From Rhodococcus sp. 14-2483-1-2 (GTDB lineage Bacteria; Actinomycetota; Actinomycetes; Mycobacteriales; Mycobacteriaceae): a stretch of DNA of 64,000 nucleotides. The position numbers and the translations under genes were made by a program. The notes beneath the pieces were generated by a model that saw only the letters and a list, made by a program, of their open reading frames with translations, was not told where the DNA came from and made no database searches. Positions within the stretch are counted from its first letter, which is position 1. Every line of letters starts with the position of its first letter. Where the stretch lies: positions 141,070-205,069 of the forward strand of contig NZ_NPFW01000004.1 of assembly GCF_002259405.1 (NCBI RefSeq), in the 5' to 3' direction. Below, one piece after another: positions 19,250-28,007 of the stretch.

Positions 19250-19334
19250 AGTAGGCGGCGTCGACGTCTTCGCAGCTCACCCGTAGCCTTGCCGTAGAAT
19301 ATTCGCGTCGGTTTTGCTGCTAGAAGGGGAGACA

Positions 19335-21272
19335 TTGAGTACCGAACAGCTCGAATTCCAGGCGGAGACGCGTCAGCTCCTGGATCTGATGGTGCACTCC
19401 ATCTACTCCAACAAGGACAGCTTTCTCCGTGAACTGATCTCCAACTCCTCGGACGCGCTGGACAAGCTGCGCCTGGAGTCGTACCGCAACAAGGACCTGG
19501 ACGTCGACGTCTCGGATCTGCACATCGAGATCGACATCGACGCTGCGGCCCGCACGCTGACCATCCGCGACAACGGCATCGGCATGTCGCGCGCCGAGGT
19601 CATCGACCTGATCGGCACGCTGGCCAAGTCCGGCACCGCGGAGGTTCGCAAGAAACTCAAGGAGGCCAAGGACGCAGCGGCTTCCGAGGAGCTGATCGGC
19701 CAGTTCGGCATCGGCTTCTACTCCACGTTCATGGTGGCCGAGAAGGTCACGCTGCTCACCCGTAAGGCCGGCGAGAGCACGGCCACCAAGTGGGAGTCCG
19801 CCGGCGAGGGCACCTACGAGATCACCGACGTCGAGGACGCCCCGCAGGGCTCCTCGGTGACGCTGGCTCTCAAGCCCGCCGACGAGGAGGATCACCTCCA
19901 CGACTACGCGTCCGAGCGCAAGATCAAGGAACTGGTCAAGAAGTATTCCGACTTCATCGCCTGGCCCATTCGCATCGACGTCGAGAAGCGCGTCAAGAGC
20001 CCAGCTGATGAGAATGGCGATGTCGGCGAGGACACGGTCACGATCGAGACGGAAACGATCAACTCGCAGAAGGCGCTCTGGACCCGCTCCAAGGACGAGG
20101 TGTCCGAGGAGGAGTACAAGGAGTTCTACAAGCACGTCAGCCACGCCTGGGACGAGCCGCTCGAGGTCATCCCGTTCAAGGCCGAGGGCACCTTCGAATA
20201 CCAAGCGCTGCTGTTCATTCCGTCGCAGGCACCGTTCGACCTGTTCATGCGCGAGAGCAAGGCCGGCGTGCACCTGTACGTCAAGCGCGTGTTCATCATG
20301 GACGACTCGCAGGAACTGCTGCCCGAGTACCTGCGCTTCGTCAAGGGTGTCGTCGACGCAGCGGACCTCTCGCTCAACGTCTCTCGCGAGATCCTGCAGC
20401 AGGACCGGCAGATCCGCGCGATCCGTCGACGCCTGACCAAGAAGGTGCTCTCGACGGTCAAGGAACTGCAGAGCGAGCAGCCCGACAAGTACAAGACACT
20501 GTGGTCGCAGTTCGGCACGGTCCTCAAGGAGGGCCTGATCTCCGACAGTGACAACCGCGAAACCCTGCTGGGCATCGCGTCGTTCGCGTCCACCGACTCC
20601 GAGGAGGGCGTCACCACCCTCGCCGAGTACGTGGACCGGATGAAGGACGGCCAGCAGCAGATCTACTACATGACGGGCGAATCCCGTCAGCAGATCGAGA
20701 GCTCGCCGCACATGGAGGCCTTCAAGGCTCGCGGGCTCGAGGTGCTGCTGCTCACCGACTCGGTCGACGAGGTGTGGGTCGGCAACGTCACCGAATTCGA
20801 CGGAAAGTCGTTCCAGTCCATCGCCAAGGGCGAGGTGGACCTCGACACCGAAGAGGAGAAGAAGGAGTCCGAGGCCAAGCGCGAGGAGCAGGACAAGGAG
20901 TTCGCCGACCTGCTCACGTGGCTGACCGAGACCCTCGGTGAGGACGTCAAGGAGGTGCGCCTGTCGACGCGCCTGACGACATCACCGGCCTGCGTCGTCG
21001 GCGACGAGTTCAGCTTCTCCCCGCAGCTCGAGAAGATGTACAAGGCGTCGGGACAGTTCGTGCCGACCTCCAAGCGCATCCTCGAACTCAACCCCACCCA
21101 CGATCTGGTGACGGGATTGAAGAAGGCCCGCGAGGATCGCAGCGACGATCCGCACCTCGCCGAGACTGCCGAATTGCTCTACGCGACGGCCTTGTTGGCC
21201 GAAGGCACCGAGCTCAAGGACCCGGCGAAGTTCTCCCGATTGCTGGCGGATCGGTTGACGCGCACCATCTGA
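19335..21272 (+). CDS. htpG: molecular chaperone HtpG (Hsp90)
   Basis: The product is a 645-aa bacterial Hsp90. I place the start at TTG 19335 (residues STEQLEFQAETRQ follow), five bases after a strong GGGGAG; a further TTG at 19314 has no SD. N-terminal GHKL ATPase motifs are present: Glu in RELISNSSDALDKL, DNGIGM and GQFGIGFYS. The middle domain has the catalytic Arg region (SLNVSREILQQ), and the C-terminal dimerisation domain follows. HtpG is a cytosolic ATP-dependent chaperone for stress-labile clients. The gene stands alone, with a palindromic terminator 15 bp after the stop. A TAGAAT at 19295-19300 could be the -10 box; no heat-shock operator is evident. Confidence 0.96.
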   Translation: MSTEQLEFQAETRQLLDLMVHSIYSNKDSFLRELISNSSDALDKLRLESYRNKDLDVDVSDLHIEIDIDAAARTLTIRDNGIGMSRAEVIDLIGTLAKSGTAEVRKKLKEAKDAAASEELIGQFGIGFYSTFMVAEKVTLLTRKAGESTATKWESAGEGTYEITDVEDAPQGSSVTLALKPADEEDHLHDYASERKIKELVKKYSDFIAWPIRIDVEKRVKSPADENGDVGEDTVTIETETINSQKALWTRSKDEVSEEEYKEFYKHVSHAWDEPLEVIPFKAEGTFEYQALLFIPSQAPFDLFMRESKAGVHLYVKRVFIMDDSQELLPEYLRFVKGVVDAADLSLNVSREILQQDRQIRAIRRRLTKKVLSTVKELQSEQPDKYKTLWSQFGTVLKEGLISDSDNRETLLGIASFASTDSEEGVTTLAEYVDRMKDGQQQIYYMTGESRQQIESSPHMEAFKARGLEVLLLTDSVDEVWVGNVTEFDGKSFQSIAKGEVDLDTEEEKKESEAKREEQDKEFADLLTWLTETLGEDVKEVRLSTRLTTSPACVVGDEFSFSPQLEKMYKASGQFVPTSKRILELNPTHDLVTGLKKAREDRSDDPHLAETAELLYATALLAEGTELKDPAKFSRLLADRLTRTI

Positions 21273-21287
21273 GCGGCTTCGCCGTAT

Positions 21288-21327
21288 GTGAGTGGAACCT
21301 CGTAGCCTGCTACGAGGTTCCACTCAC
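21288..21327. terminator. perfect 19-bp palindrome between htpG and the crotonase
   Basis: The arm gtgagtggaacctcgtagc is followed by a 2-nt loop and its exact complement. As RNA it would form a very stable hairpin just after htpG. The same core (gtgagtggaa...ttccactcac) forms the hairpin at 22176-22218, so it belongs to a dispersed repeat family. It may also reduce read-through into the crotonase gene. Confidence 0.75.
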
Positions 21328-21365
21328 GACCCGAGCTGCACGAGAAGATGGAGGACCCTCCCGCC

Positions 21366-22169
21366 ATGACCGACGCACCACTGCTGATCGAGCGAACCGG
21401 GGACATCGTCGCCTGGACGTTGAACAACCCCCAGGCCCGTAATCCCATCTCCGAGATGGAGACCATCGACGCTCTCGAGGCCGCGATCGCCGACGCGAAC
21501 GGGGATCCATCGATCAGGGTTGCCATCCTGACCGGTGCCGGTTCGGCATTCTCGTCGGGCGGGAACGTCAAGCACATGCGGGACAAGCAGGGAATGTTCG
21601 GTGGTAGCCCGGCCGAGTTGCGGCAGGGCTACCGCCACGGCATTCAACGAATCCCGAAGGCGTTGTATCACTGCGAGATTCCCACAATCGCCGCGGTCAA
21701 TGGCCCAGCTATCGGAGCCGGCTGCGATCTGGCATTGATGTGCGATCTTCGAATCGCCTCGACCACTGCGACATTCTCCGAGAGTTTCGCCAAGGTGGGC
21801 ATCATTCCCGGAGACGGTGGGGCCTGGCTGCTCCCCCGGGCCATCGGCATGGCACGGGCGAGCGAGATGGCTTTCACCGGCGAGGCCATCGACGCCGCTA
21901 CGGCATTGGAATGGGGCTTGGTCTCTCGGGTCGTCGAGCCCGAAGACCTGCTCGACGCTGCCCACACACTGGCTCGGCGTGTGGCGGCCAACCCACCGCA
22001 GGTACTGCGTATGACGAAGAAGTTGTTGCGCGAGGGCCAGCAGCAGAGTCTGGAATCCTTGCTCGAACTCTCCGCTGCCTATCAGGCCATCGCACACCAC
22101 ACCGAGGATCATTCCGAGGCTGTGAACGCGATGCTCGAGCGTCGCGATCCCGAGTTCCGAGGACGCTGA
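21366..22169 (+). CDS. enoyl-CoA hydratase/isomerase (crotonase) family protein
   Basis: This 267-aa crotonase-fold enzyme is expected to act on acyl-CoA double bonds or a related reaction. The oxyanion-hole residues sit in FSSGGNVKHM and in NGPAIGAGCDLAL. A Glu-type catalytic position near FAKVGIIPGDGG reads Asp rather than the two glutamates of classical hydratases, so a different crotonase activity is possible. I favour ATG 21366, nine bases after GGAGGA, over ATG 21348. The gene stands alone between two hairpins of the same repeat family. It differs clearly from the EchA6 copy at 28004. Confidence 0.88.
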   Translation: MTDAPLLIERTGDIVAWTLNNPQARNPISEMETIDALEAAIADANGDPSIRVAILTGAGSAFSSGGNVKHMRDKQGMFGGSPAELRQGYRHGIQRIPKALYHCEIPTIAAVNGPAIGAGCDLALMCDLRIASTTATFSESFAKVGIIPGDGGAWLLPRAIGMARASEMAFTGEAIDAATALEWGLVSRVVEPEDLLDAAHTLARRVAANPPQVLRMTKKLLREGQQQSLESLLELSAAYQAIAHHTEDHSEAVNAMLERRDPEFRGR

Positions 22170-22175
22170 CTCGCC

Positions 22176-22218
22176 AGGTGAGTGGAAACTCGGGCCCACT
22201 ACGAGTTTCCACTCACCT
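22176..22218. terminator. 17-bp palindrome after the crotonase gene
   Basis: Arms aggtgagtggaaactcg and cgagtttccactcacct surround a 9-nt loop. It lies between convergent genes (crotonase + and NCS1 permease -), so it probably terminates both. It shares its core with 21288-21327. Confidence 0.75.
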
Positions 22219-22231
22219 GCGACGAAGTCGC

Positions 22232-23878
22232 CTACTGCTCGGGCAGGATGTGCTCCCCCGTCTTGTCGGTACTCAGCGACAGTGAACTGATGTACTGCTT
22301 CTCCCCGTTCGGCCCGGGCACGTTGGACGCGATCATGTCGGGTCGCTCGAATTCCATTCCGCTGACGTGGCACATGACGAGCGCGTCGGACGGGTTTCCG
22401 TGCTCGTCGAACATCGGCAGATCGATGCCGTCGTCGGTGCGTCGCAGGTAGTACCTGCCCTTGGTCGCCACCGCCAGGATGGGCGGAAGAACAAGTGCGA
22501 GAACGAGAGCCACGATCGGCGAGTACGGCTTGATCGTCGATCCGAATGCACCGAAGAAGACCAGAATCGACAGGATCGCCGACGCCGCCATCGACCCGAA
22601 GCCCACCGGATTGATGTTGTAGAGCATGCCGCGTCGGAACTCGGGAACCTTGGGCGAGAGCTTGAGGATGTACTTGTTGAAGACGATGTCCGACGCCACC
22701 ACGGCGATCCATGCGATACCGCAGTTGGCGTAGAAACCGAGGATGTCATTGAGGAAGCTGAACATGTTGGCTTCCATCAGGATCAGCGCGATCGCGAGGT
22801 TGAACAGCACGAAGACCATGCGGCCCGGGTACGTCTTGGTGAGGCGGGTGTAGGAGTTGGTCCACGCCAGCGATCCGGAGTAGGCGTTGGTGACGTTGAT
22901 CTTGATCTGGCTGATGACTACCAGGATCACCGCGAGGGTCATGGCGAGCCAGCCCGGCATGAAGTTCTCGTAGATCTCCAGGAACTGGTGCACCGGCTCG
23001 TTGGCGATGGTGGATCCGTCGACGACGTTGGCAATGAGGTAGACGGCGAGGAACAGGCCGACGACCTGCTTGAGCGCGCCGAAGATGACCCAGCCCGGCC
23101 CGGCGAGAAGCACTGCCGTCCACCAGCGTCGGGAGTTATCGGGTGTCTTGGGTGGCATGAAGCGCAGGTAGTCGATCTGCTCGGCGATCTGCGCGATGAG
23201 CGACAGACACACGCCGGCTGCGAGCATCACCGACCCGATGTTGACGCCCTTGCCGTCGGCACCGTCCTGGCCGCCGTAGGCGAAGAACTCCCCGACCGAA
23301 TCGGGATTGCTGATCACCAGATAGACGAACGGCAGCACCATCAGCACCAGCCACAGCGGCGTGGTCCAGACCTGCAGCTTGGCAAGGGCTTTCATGCCGT
23401 AGATGACCAGCGGGATCACCATGATCGTGGACACCGCGTACCCGATGGGCAACGGGATGCCCAGTCCGAGTTCGAGTCCCTGCGCCATGATCGAACCCTC
23501 GAGCGCGAAGAAGATGAACGTGAACGTCGCGAAGATGACGTTGGTGACCACCGACCCGTAGTAGCCGAATCCGCTACCGCGCGTGATCAGGTCGAGATCG
23601 ATGTTGTAGCGGGCGGCGTAGTAGGCGAGCGGGAGTCCCGTCAGGAAGATCACCACGGCGAACACCAGGATGCCCCAGAGTGCGTTGCCGGTTCCGTAGG
23701 AGATTCCGATGTTGGCACCGATCGCGAAGTCCGCGAGGTACGCGATGCCGCCGAGCGCGGACGTCGCGACGACGCCGGTTCCCCACTTGCGGTAGCTACG
23801 CGGCGCGAAGCGCAGCGTGTAGTCCTCTAGCGTCTCTTTGAGCGCGGTGTCTGTCGGCGCTGGTTGTACGGCGGTCAT
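22232..23878 (-). CDS. NCS1-family nucleobase/allantoin-type permease
   Basis: The product is a 548-aa nucleobase:cation symporter-1 transporter with about 12 helices. N-terminal family marks are LRFAPRSYRKWGTG and the ANIGISYGTGNALWG segment; a NVTNAYSGSLAWTNSYTRL stretch lies in helix 8. It carries an unusually long hydrophilic C-terminal tail (about 70 residues) for the family. NCS1 proteins import purines, cytosine, allantoin, hydantoins or vitamins with H+ or Na+; the substrate is not determinable here. The start is ATG at 23878. Its promoter must be in the 115-bp spacer to sigD. No linked nucleobase catabolism gene is seen. Confidence 0.88.
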   Translation of the reverse strand: MTAVQPAPTDTALKETLEDYTLRFAPRSYRKWGTGVVATSALGGIAYLADFAIGANIGISYGTGNALWGILVFAVVIFLTGLPLAYYAARYNIDLDLITRGSGFGYYGSVVTNVIFATFTFIFFALEGSIMAQGLELGLGIPLPIGYAVSTIMVIPLVIYGMKALAKLQVWTTPLWLVLMVLPFVYLVISNPDSVGEFFAYGGQDGADGKGVNIGSVMLAAGVCLSLIAQIAEQIDYLRFMPPKTPDNSRRWWTAVLLAGPGWVIFGALKQVVGLFLAVYLIANVVDGSTIANEPVHQFLEIYENFMPGWLAMTLAVILVVISQIKINVTNAYSGSLAWTNSYTRLTKTYPGRMVFVLFNLAIALILMEANMFSFLNDILGFYANCGIAWIAVVASDIVFNKYILKLSPKVPEFRRGMLYNINPVGFGSMAASAILSILVFFGAFGSTIKPYSPIVALVLALVLPPILAVATKGRYYLRRTDDGIDLPMFDEHGNPSDALVMCHVSGMEFERPDMIASNVPGPNGEKQYISSLSLSTDKTGEHILPEQ

Positions 23879-23993
23879 GGGTCAGTAACGTAGAACCGCC
23901 ACGTTGCCGGGGTGTCTTGGAAAGATGTAGCTACTGTTACTCACTCCGACGATCAGGACATTACGGACCGAATGCCCCGCTTCTGCGGCTACA

Positions 23994-24575
23994 TCACGCG
24001 GCTGCGCGGGCCGCCAGCAGCGAGAAGTTCGACAGTTCCGCACGAAGCATGTTCATCGCCCGGTGCTGGGCGACTCTCACGGCTCCTGCCGTCATTCCGA
24101 GTGCTTCGCCGGTTTGCGGTGCCGTCATGCCCCACACGACTCGCATCAGGATGATCTTGCGGTACTTCGTCGGCAGGGTGTCCATCAAGGCCTGGGTGTG
24201 GCTACGCAGTTCGTCGCCGAGCGCGAGCTGCTCCGGCCCGGCATCGGTGGACTGCTCCTCGGGCATCTCGTCTATCGAGAACGTCTGTCGCAGAACCGAT
24301 TTGCGACCGGCGTCGGCCAGCTTGTGCGCGGCGATCCCGTACACGAACGCCATGAAGGGCTTGCCCATGTCGCGGTACTTGGGGATGGCGGTGACCAGTG
24401 CGAGGCAGACCTCCTGCACCACATCGTCCGCGGCGACGTCGAGATTTCCGATCCGGGAGGCGCAGTATCGACGAACCGGTGGCTGGATCAGCACCAGCAC
24501 CTGTTCGAGAGCGAGTCGATCTCCCGCTACGGCTCGGGGCACAACATCCTCGAGCCTGTCCATGCCGAAGCTCAT
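23994..24575 (-). CDS. sigD: RNA polymerase sigma factor, SigD type
   Basis: This 193-aa group 4 (ECF-like) sigma-70 factor strongly resembles M. tuberculosis SigD (Rv3414c). Region 2 contains DDVVQEVCLALVTAIPKYRD and GKPFMAFVYGIAAHKLADA. Region 4 contains LPTKYRKIILMRVVWGMT and the helix-turn-helix GMTAGAVRVAQHRAM. I chose ATG 24575 because GAGGAG precedes it by seven bases; an ATG 21 bp further upstream lacks an SD. No anti-sigma gene is adjacent. In mycobacteria SigD acts in stationary phase and ppGpp-linked expression. The divergent hydrolase at 24777 shares its 200-bp control region. Confidence 0.88.
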   Translation of the reverse strand: MSFGMDRLEDVVPRAVAGDRLALEQVLVLIQPPVRRYCASRIGNLDVAADDVVQEVCLALVTAIPKYRDMGKPFMAFVYGIAAHKLADAGRKSVLRQTFSIDEMPEEQSTDAGPEQLALGDELRSHTQALMDTLPTKYRKIILMRVVWGMTAPQTGEALGMTAGAVRVAQHRAMNMLRAELSNFSLLAARAAA

Positions 24576-24776
24576 GGTCGATCTCCTCACTGGCAACGCG
24601 CGTCCTCTCCTGAACGCTCACCAGTACTTCGGTGCCGATTCCCAACCGGCTTGGTCCGAGCAGCTACCACACCGACCGAAATGTGTGATTCAGGTAACAC
24701 GGCGTGTCGACGGAGCGAAGTACCCGACAACACCGTCGTCGCAGCACGTGACACTCACACCCGCGGAGCGCCGCCC

Positions 24777-25736
24777 ATGAGTACCAACGAGATCACCAGC
24801 GAGCAGACCCATCAGGTCGGTCGCCGCAGCACCGTCGCTGCCGGCGACGGCACCGCGCTGGCGGTTCGCGAGTTCGGGCATCCGAATGCGCCGCTGACCG
24901 CGGTGTTCGTGCACGGACACTGCCTGCGCATGCAGTCGTGGACCGAACTGCGTCGACAGGTGGAGCACACCTGGGGAGACGATGTGCGGATCGTGATGTA
25001 CGACCACCGCGGACACGGTGAGTCGAGCGCGGCCGCCCCGGACAGTTGCACCATCGACCGACTCGGCGAGGACCTGGCCGACGTCATCCGCGCGGTGGTC
25101 CCGTCCGGACCGTTCGTCGTCGTCGGCCATTCGATGGGGGGAATGACGGCGCTGTCCTACGCCCGTCAGAACCCGGAGGCCATCGGCACGCGCCTGATCG
25201 GAGTCGGTTTGATCGCGACGTCGGCGGGTGGGATAACCGACGACGGACTCGGTAGTTGTCTCGCGCATCCCGCGGTGTCGGCATTCCAGGCCGCTGTGCG
25301 ACGAGCCCCTCGACTGATGTCGGGTGCCAAGCGACTCAGTCGTGGCGTGTGTGCACCCATCGTCAGGACAGCGGGATGCGGATCCCGAAAAGTCGATCCG
25401 AGGGTGGTGACGCTGGCGACGGCGATGCTGGGCGAGACGTCCATCGTGACGATGGCCGGCTTCCTCGGGGCGTTCCGAGGACTCGACGAGGTGGCCGGCC
25501 TGGCCGCTCTCGCCTCGATTCCCACCCTCGTGCTCTGCGGATCCGACGACGTGATGACACCGATGCGACACTCGGAAACCCTTGCCGCACACCTACCCGA
25601 CGCTCACCTGGTGCGCGTCGCGCAGGCCGGGCACATGGTGATTCTGGAACGGGCCCACGAGGTGGCCGAGGCCATCGTAGAACTCGTGACGGCCGCTCGA
25701 CGTGCTCACGTGGGAGATCTTGCGTTGGCTCGCTAG
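24777..25736 (+). CDS. alpha/beta hydrolase
   Basis: The product is a 319-aa alpha/beta-hydrolase-fold enzyme of the carboxylesterase/epoxide-hydrolase group. It has the oxyanion-hole HG motif (VFVHGHCLR), YDHRGHGES, the nucleophile elbow GHSMGG, an acid residue in CGSDDVMTP and the catalytic His in QAGHMVILE. A GGAG lies nine bases before the ATG at 24777. The frame stays open far upstream, antisense to sigD, but that part lacks a hydrolase signature and I excluded it. It is divergent from sigD, so co-regulation is possible. Substrate unknown. A hairpin terminator follows at 25757. Confidence 0.85.
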   Translation: MSTNEITSEQTHQVGRRSTVAAGDGTALAVREFGHPNAPLTAVFVHGHCLRMQSWTELRRQVEHTWGDDVRIVMYDHRGHGESSAAAPDSCTIDRLGEDLADVIRAVVPSGPFVVVGHSMGGMTALSYARQNPEAIGTRLIGVGLIATSAGGITDDGLGSCLAHPAVSAFQAAVRRAPRLMSGAKRLSRGVCAPIVRTAGCGSRKVDPRVVTLATAMLGETSIVTMAGFLGAFRGLDEVAGLAALASIPTLVLCGSDDVMTPMRHSETLAAHLPDAHLVRVAQAGHMVILERAHEVAEAIVELVTAARRAHVGDLALAR

Positions 25737-25756
25737 CCACGAGAACCTTCCGACGA

Positions 25757-25792
25757 CTGTGGCCCGCAACGGAAATCCGATGCGGGCCACAG
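25757..25792. terminator. bidirectional hairpin terminator
   Basis: Arms ctgtggcccgca and tgcgggccacag form a perfect 12-bp GC-rich stem with a 12-nt loop. It lies between the convergent hydrolase (+) and secreted-protein (-) genes. Confidence 0.7.
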
Positions 25793-25805
25793 CACTGAAA
25801 GCGAA

Positions 25806-26480
25806 TTACTTCTTGACGGCGGGGGGAGCATTGAGGAGCTGAATGAACTGCCCTGCGTTGCCGGCAATGGCACCGAGACCGCCGATGGCGGTACCGGCGA
25901 GCGAGGCACCCGAGCCGAGAAGCAGTGCGCCGCCGACGCATCCGGCAACCGGTGCAGCGCCGAAGAGCAGCAGTGCAGGCGCGGAGACGGTGCCGGCAGC
26001 GATGGCTCCGAGGAAGCAACCGGTGACCAGACCGGTTGCGGCTCCGAGGAATCCACCGATCGATGCAGAGAGGCTGATGTTGTCCTTGACGCCGGAGACT
26101 GCGGCGGGCAGGTCGACCTGCTGCAGACCCGGGAGTGAGGCGGAGACCGGCGTTGCCGCGGCAGGCGAGACATCGGCGGTCAGGGTGGCGTGGTTGCCGT
26201 CGATCACGGCGGCGACGGGGTGCGAGAATCCGTCGGCGGCAATGGCCAGCGGAACCGAGTCGACCAGTGCGCCAGTGGCGTCACGAACCACGAGGTGGTT
26301 GTCTTCGTTGCTCAGGGTGCCGGCCGTCGTGTCGACGAGGACCTGGTTGCCGGCCTGGGTGACATTCCACCCGACGGCAGCGGCGGGAGCCGGTGCCGGA
26401 TCCGCATAGGCGGTGCCCATGGCGGTCGTCATCGCTGCAATGACCAATGCGGACGTTGCCGCGAATCGAGTCAGCTTCAT
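25806..26480 (-). CDS. secreted Ala/Gly-rich protein of unknown function
   Basis: This 224-aa protein has a clear Sec signal peptide (MKLTRFAATSALV..., cleavage after AYA near residue 28). The mature N-terminal half is polar and probably beta-structured (about residues 35-125). The C-terminal half is a hydrophobic Gly/Ala-rich region (about 140-215) with two Cys, which could insert into a membrane or envelope. Similar architectures are common as unnamed secreted proteins in Rhodococcus and Nocardia; I cannot name the function. ATG 26480 was chosen because the signal peptide begins there. It stands alone between a terminator and the 190-bp spacer downstream of amt, where I see only an AT-rich patch with gatcgatc repeats. 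Confidence 0.75.
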   Translation of the reverse strand: MKLTRFAATSALVIAAMTTAMGTAYADPAPAPAAAVGWNVTQAGNQVLVDTTAGTLSNEDNHLVVRDATGALVDSVPLAIAADGFSHPVAAVIDGNHATLTADVSPAAATPVSASLPGLQQVDLPAAVSGVKDNISLSASIGGFLGAATGLVTGCFLGAIAAGTVSAPALLLFGAAPVAGCVGGALLLGSGASLAGTAIGGLGAIAGNAGQFIQLLNAPPAVKK

Positions 26481-26672
26481 GTTCCTCAGTCTTTCGTCGT
26501 GTCCATCACTCGATGCCGAGCAGCGAAAAACTATGGGTGGAACACGCGAGTGAGGCGAACCCGAGATGAACGAACGGGGTCGATCCGAACAACGATCGAT
26601 CATTTCGACTCGAAAGGGACAGAACGACTTTCAGCGACCGATCGGTTTCCAAAGGGCGCGTACGGGTTGCCC

Positions 26673-28007
26673 CTACTTACCGAAAAGACCAGGCTTGTTG
26701 CTGCCTCCGTGGCCCACTCCGAAGTCGTAGGCGGACTCGGCGTGCTCGTGCTCGTCGAGGCCGTCGGCTTCGTGCTGAGCGTCGGCGCGCACTCCCATGA
26801 CCGCCTTGATCGCGAATGCGATGCCGGTGGTGACGGCGGCGCAGTAGGCGAACACCGCCACCACCGCGATCGCCTGCACCCACAGCTGATGCAGCCCGCC
26901 GCCGTACAACAGACCGTCGACGCCTGCCGGCATCTCGGCGCTGGCCACGAGTCCGATCATCAGTGTGCCGACGATGCCACCGACGAGGTGCACACCGACG
27001 ACGTCGAGCGAATCGTCGTACCCGAAGCGGTATTTGAGGCCGATGGCCAGAGCACACAGCGCACCCGACGCGATGCCGATCGCCGCGGCACCGATAGGGG
27101 TGACCGCCGCGCACGACGGTGTGATGGCCACCAGTCCGGCCACGACGCCCGAGGCCGCGCCGAACGACGTCGCATGGCCGTCCCGCCACTTCTCGACGAC
27201 GAGCCACGCCGCCATGGACATCGCTCCGGCACCCATCGTGTTCACCAACGCCACCGCCGCGACACCGTCCGCGGCCAACGACGATCCCGCGTTGAAACCG
27301 AACCAGCCGAACCACAGCAATCCGGCTCCGAGCATGACGGCCGGAAGGTTGTGTGGGCGCATGGGATCTCGCGGCCAGCCCCGACGTTTGCCGACGACCA
27401 GAGCCAACACCAGCCCGGCGACGCCTGCGTTGATCTCCACCGCGGTGCCACCGGCGAAGTCGACGGCACCGAGCCGGTTGGTGATCCACCCACCGAACTC
27501 ACTGGTGAGGCCGTCGAGCGAGAACACCCAGTGCGCCACCGGGAAATACACGAGAGTGGACCACAGCGCCGCGAACAGCACCCAGGGTACGAACCGCATG
27601 CGGTCTGCGACGGCCCCGGAGATCAATGCCACCGTCACCATCGCGAAGCCCGCCTGGAACGCCGCGAACACCAGCGCCGGAACGGTTCCCACCAACGGAA
27701 TCGACACCGTCCCTGCGGCCGAGGTGTACACCCCACCCAGCAATCCCTCGAACCCGGCGTACTGCAACGGGTTCCCGATCCACCCACCGATCACGCTGTC
27801 GCCGAACACCATCGAGAAACCGAACGCCAACCACAGCAACCACACCACTGCGATCGCCGACAAGCTCATCATCATCATGTTGAGCACACTCTTCGAGCGC
27901 ACCATGCCGCCGTAGAAGAACGCGAGGCCGGGAGTCATGAGCAACACCAGCGCGGTGCTGGCCATCAGCCAGGCGGTGTCGCCCGCATCGGGCGCTCCGG
28001 TGATCAC
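26673..28007 (-). CDS. amt: ammonium transporter Amt
   Basis: The product is a 444-aa Amt/Mep/Rh-family channel with 11 helices. Marks include TPGLAFFYGGMVRSKSVLNM in helix 1, the periplasmic aromatic gate region, and the twin-His pore positions in PVAHWVF and GVHLVGGIVG. It ends with a His/Glu/Gly-rich cytoplasmic tail. It conducts ammonium/ammonia for nitrogen uptake. Unusually, no glnB/glnK gene is adjacent; instead its GTG start overlaps the echA6 stop by 4 bp, tying ammonium uptake to an acyl-CoA-binding protein gene. A second amt copy with glnK probably exists elsewhere (inference). Confidence 0.93.
   Translation of the reverse strand: MITGAPDAGDTAWLMASTALVLLMTPGLAFFYGGMVRSKSVLNMMMMSLSAIAVVWLLWLAFGFSMVFGDSVIGGWIGNPLQYAGFEGLLGGVYTSAAGTVSIPLVGTVPALVFAAFQAGFAMVTVALISGAVADRMRFVPWVLFAALWSTLVYFPVAHWVFSLDGLTSEFGGWITNRLGAVDFAGGTAVEINAGVAGLVLALVVGKRRGWPRDPMRPHNLPAVMLGAGLLWFGWFGFNAGSSLAADGVAAVALVNTMGAGAMSMAAWLVVEKWRDGHATSFGAASGVVAGLVAITPSCAAVTPIGAAAIGIASGALCALAIGLKYRFGYDDSLDVVGVHLVGGIVGTLMIGLVASAEMPAGVDGLLYGGGLHQLWVQAIAVVAVFAYCAAVTTGIAFAIKAVMGVRADAQHEADGLDEHEHAESAYDFGVGHGGSNKPGLFGK

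Noticed and set aside
19269..19300. htpG promoter with TAGAAT -10 and a heat-shock operator
   Set aside because: No convincing -35 at the right distance and no CIRCE or HAIR-like repeat. The -10 alone is weak.
24063..24776. 238-codon extension upstream of the alpha/beta hydrolase
   Set aside because: It is antisense to sigD and lacks motifs. ATG 24777 has an SD and gives the family N-terminus.
26481..26672. gatcgatc-type repeats in the spacer after amt as an operator
   Set aside because: The half-sites are short and imperfect with no partner copy elsewhere, so chance is likely.
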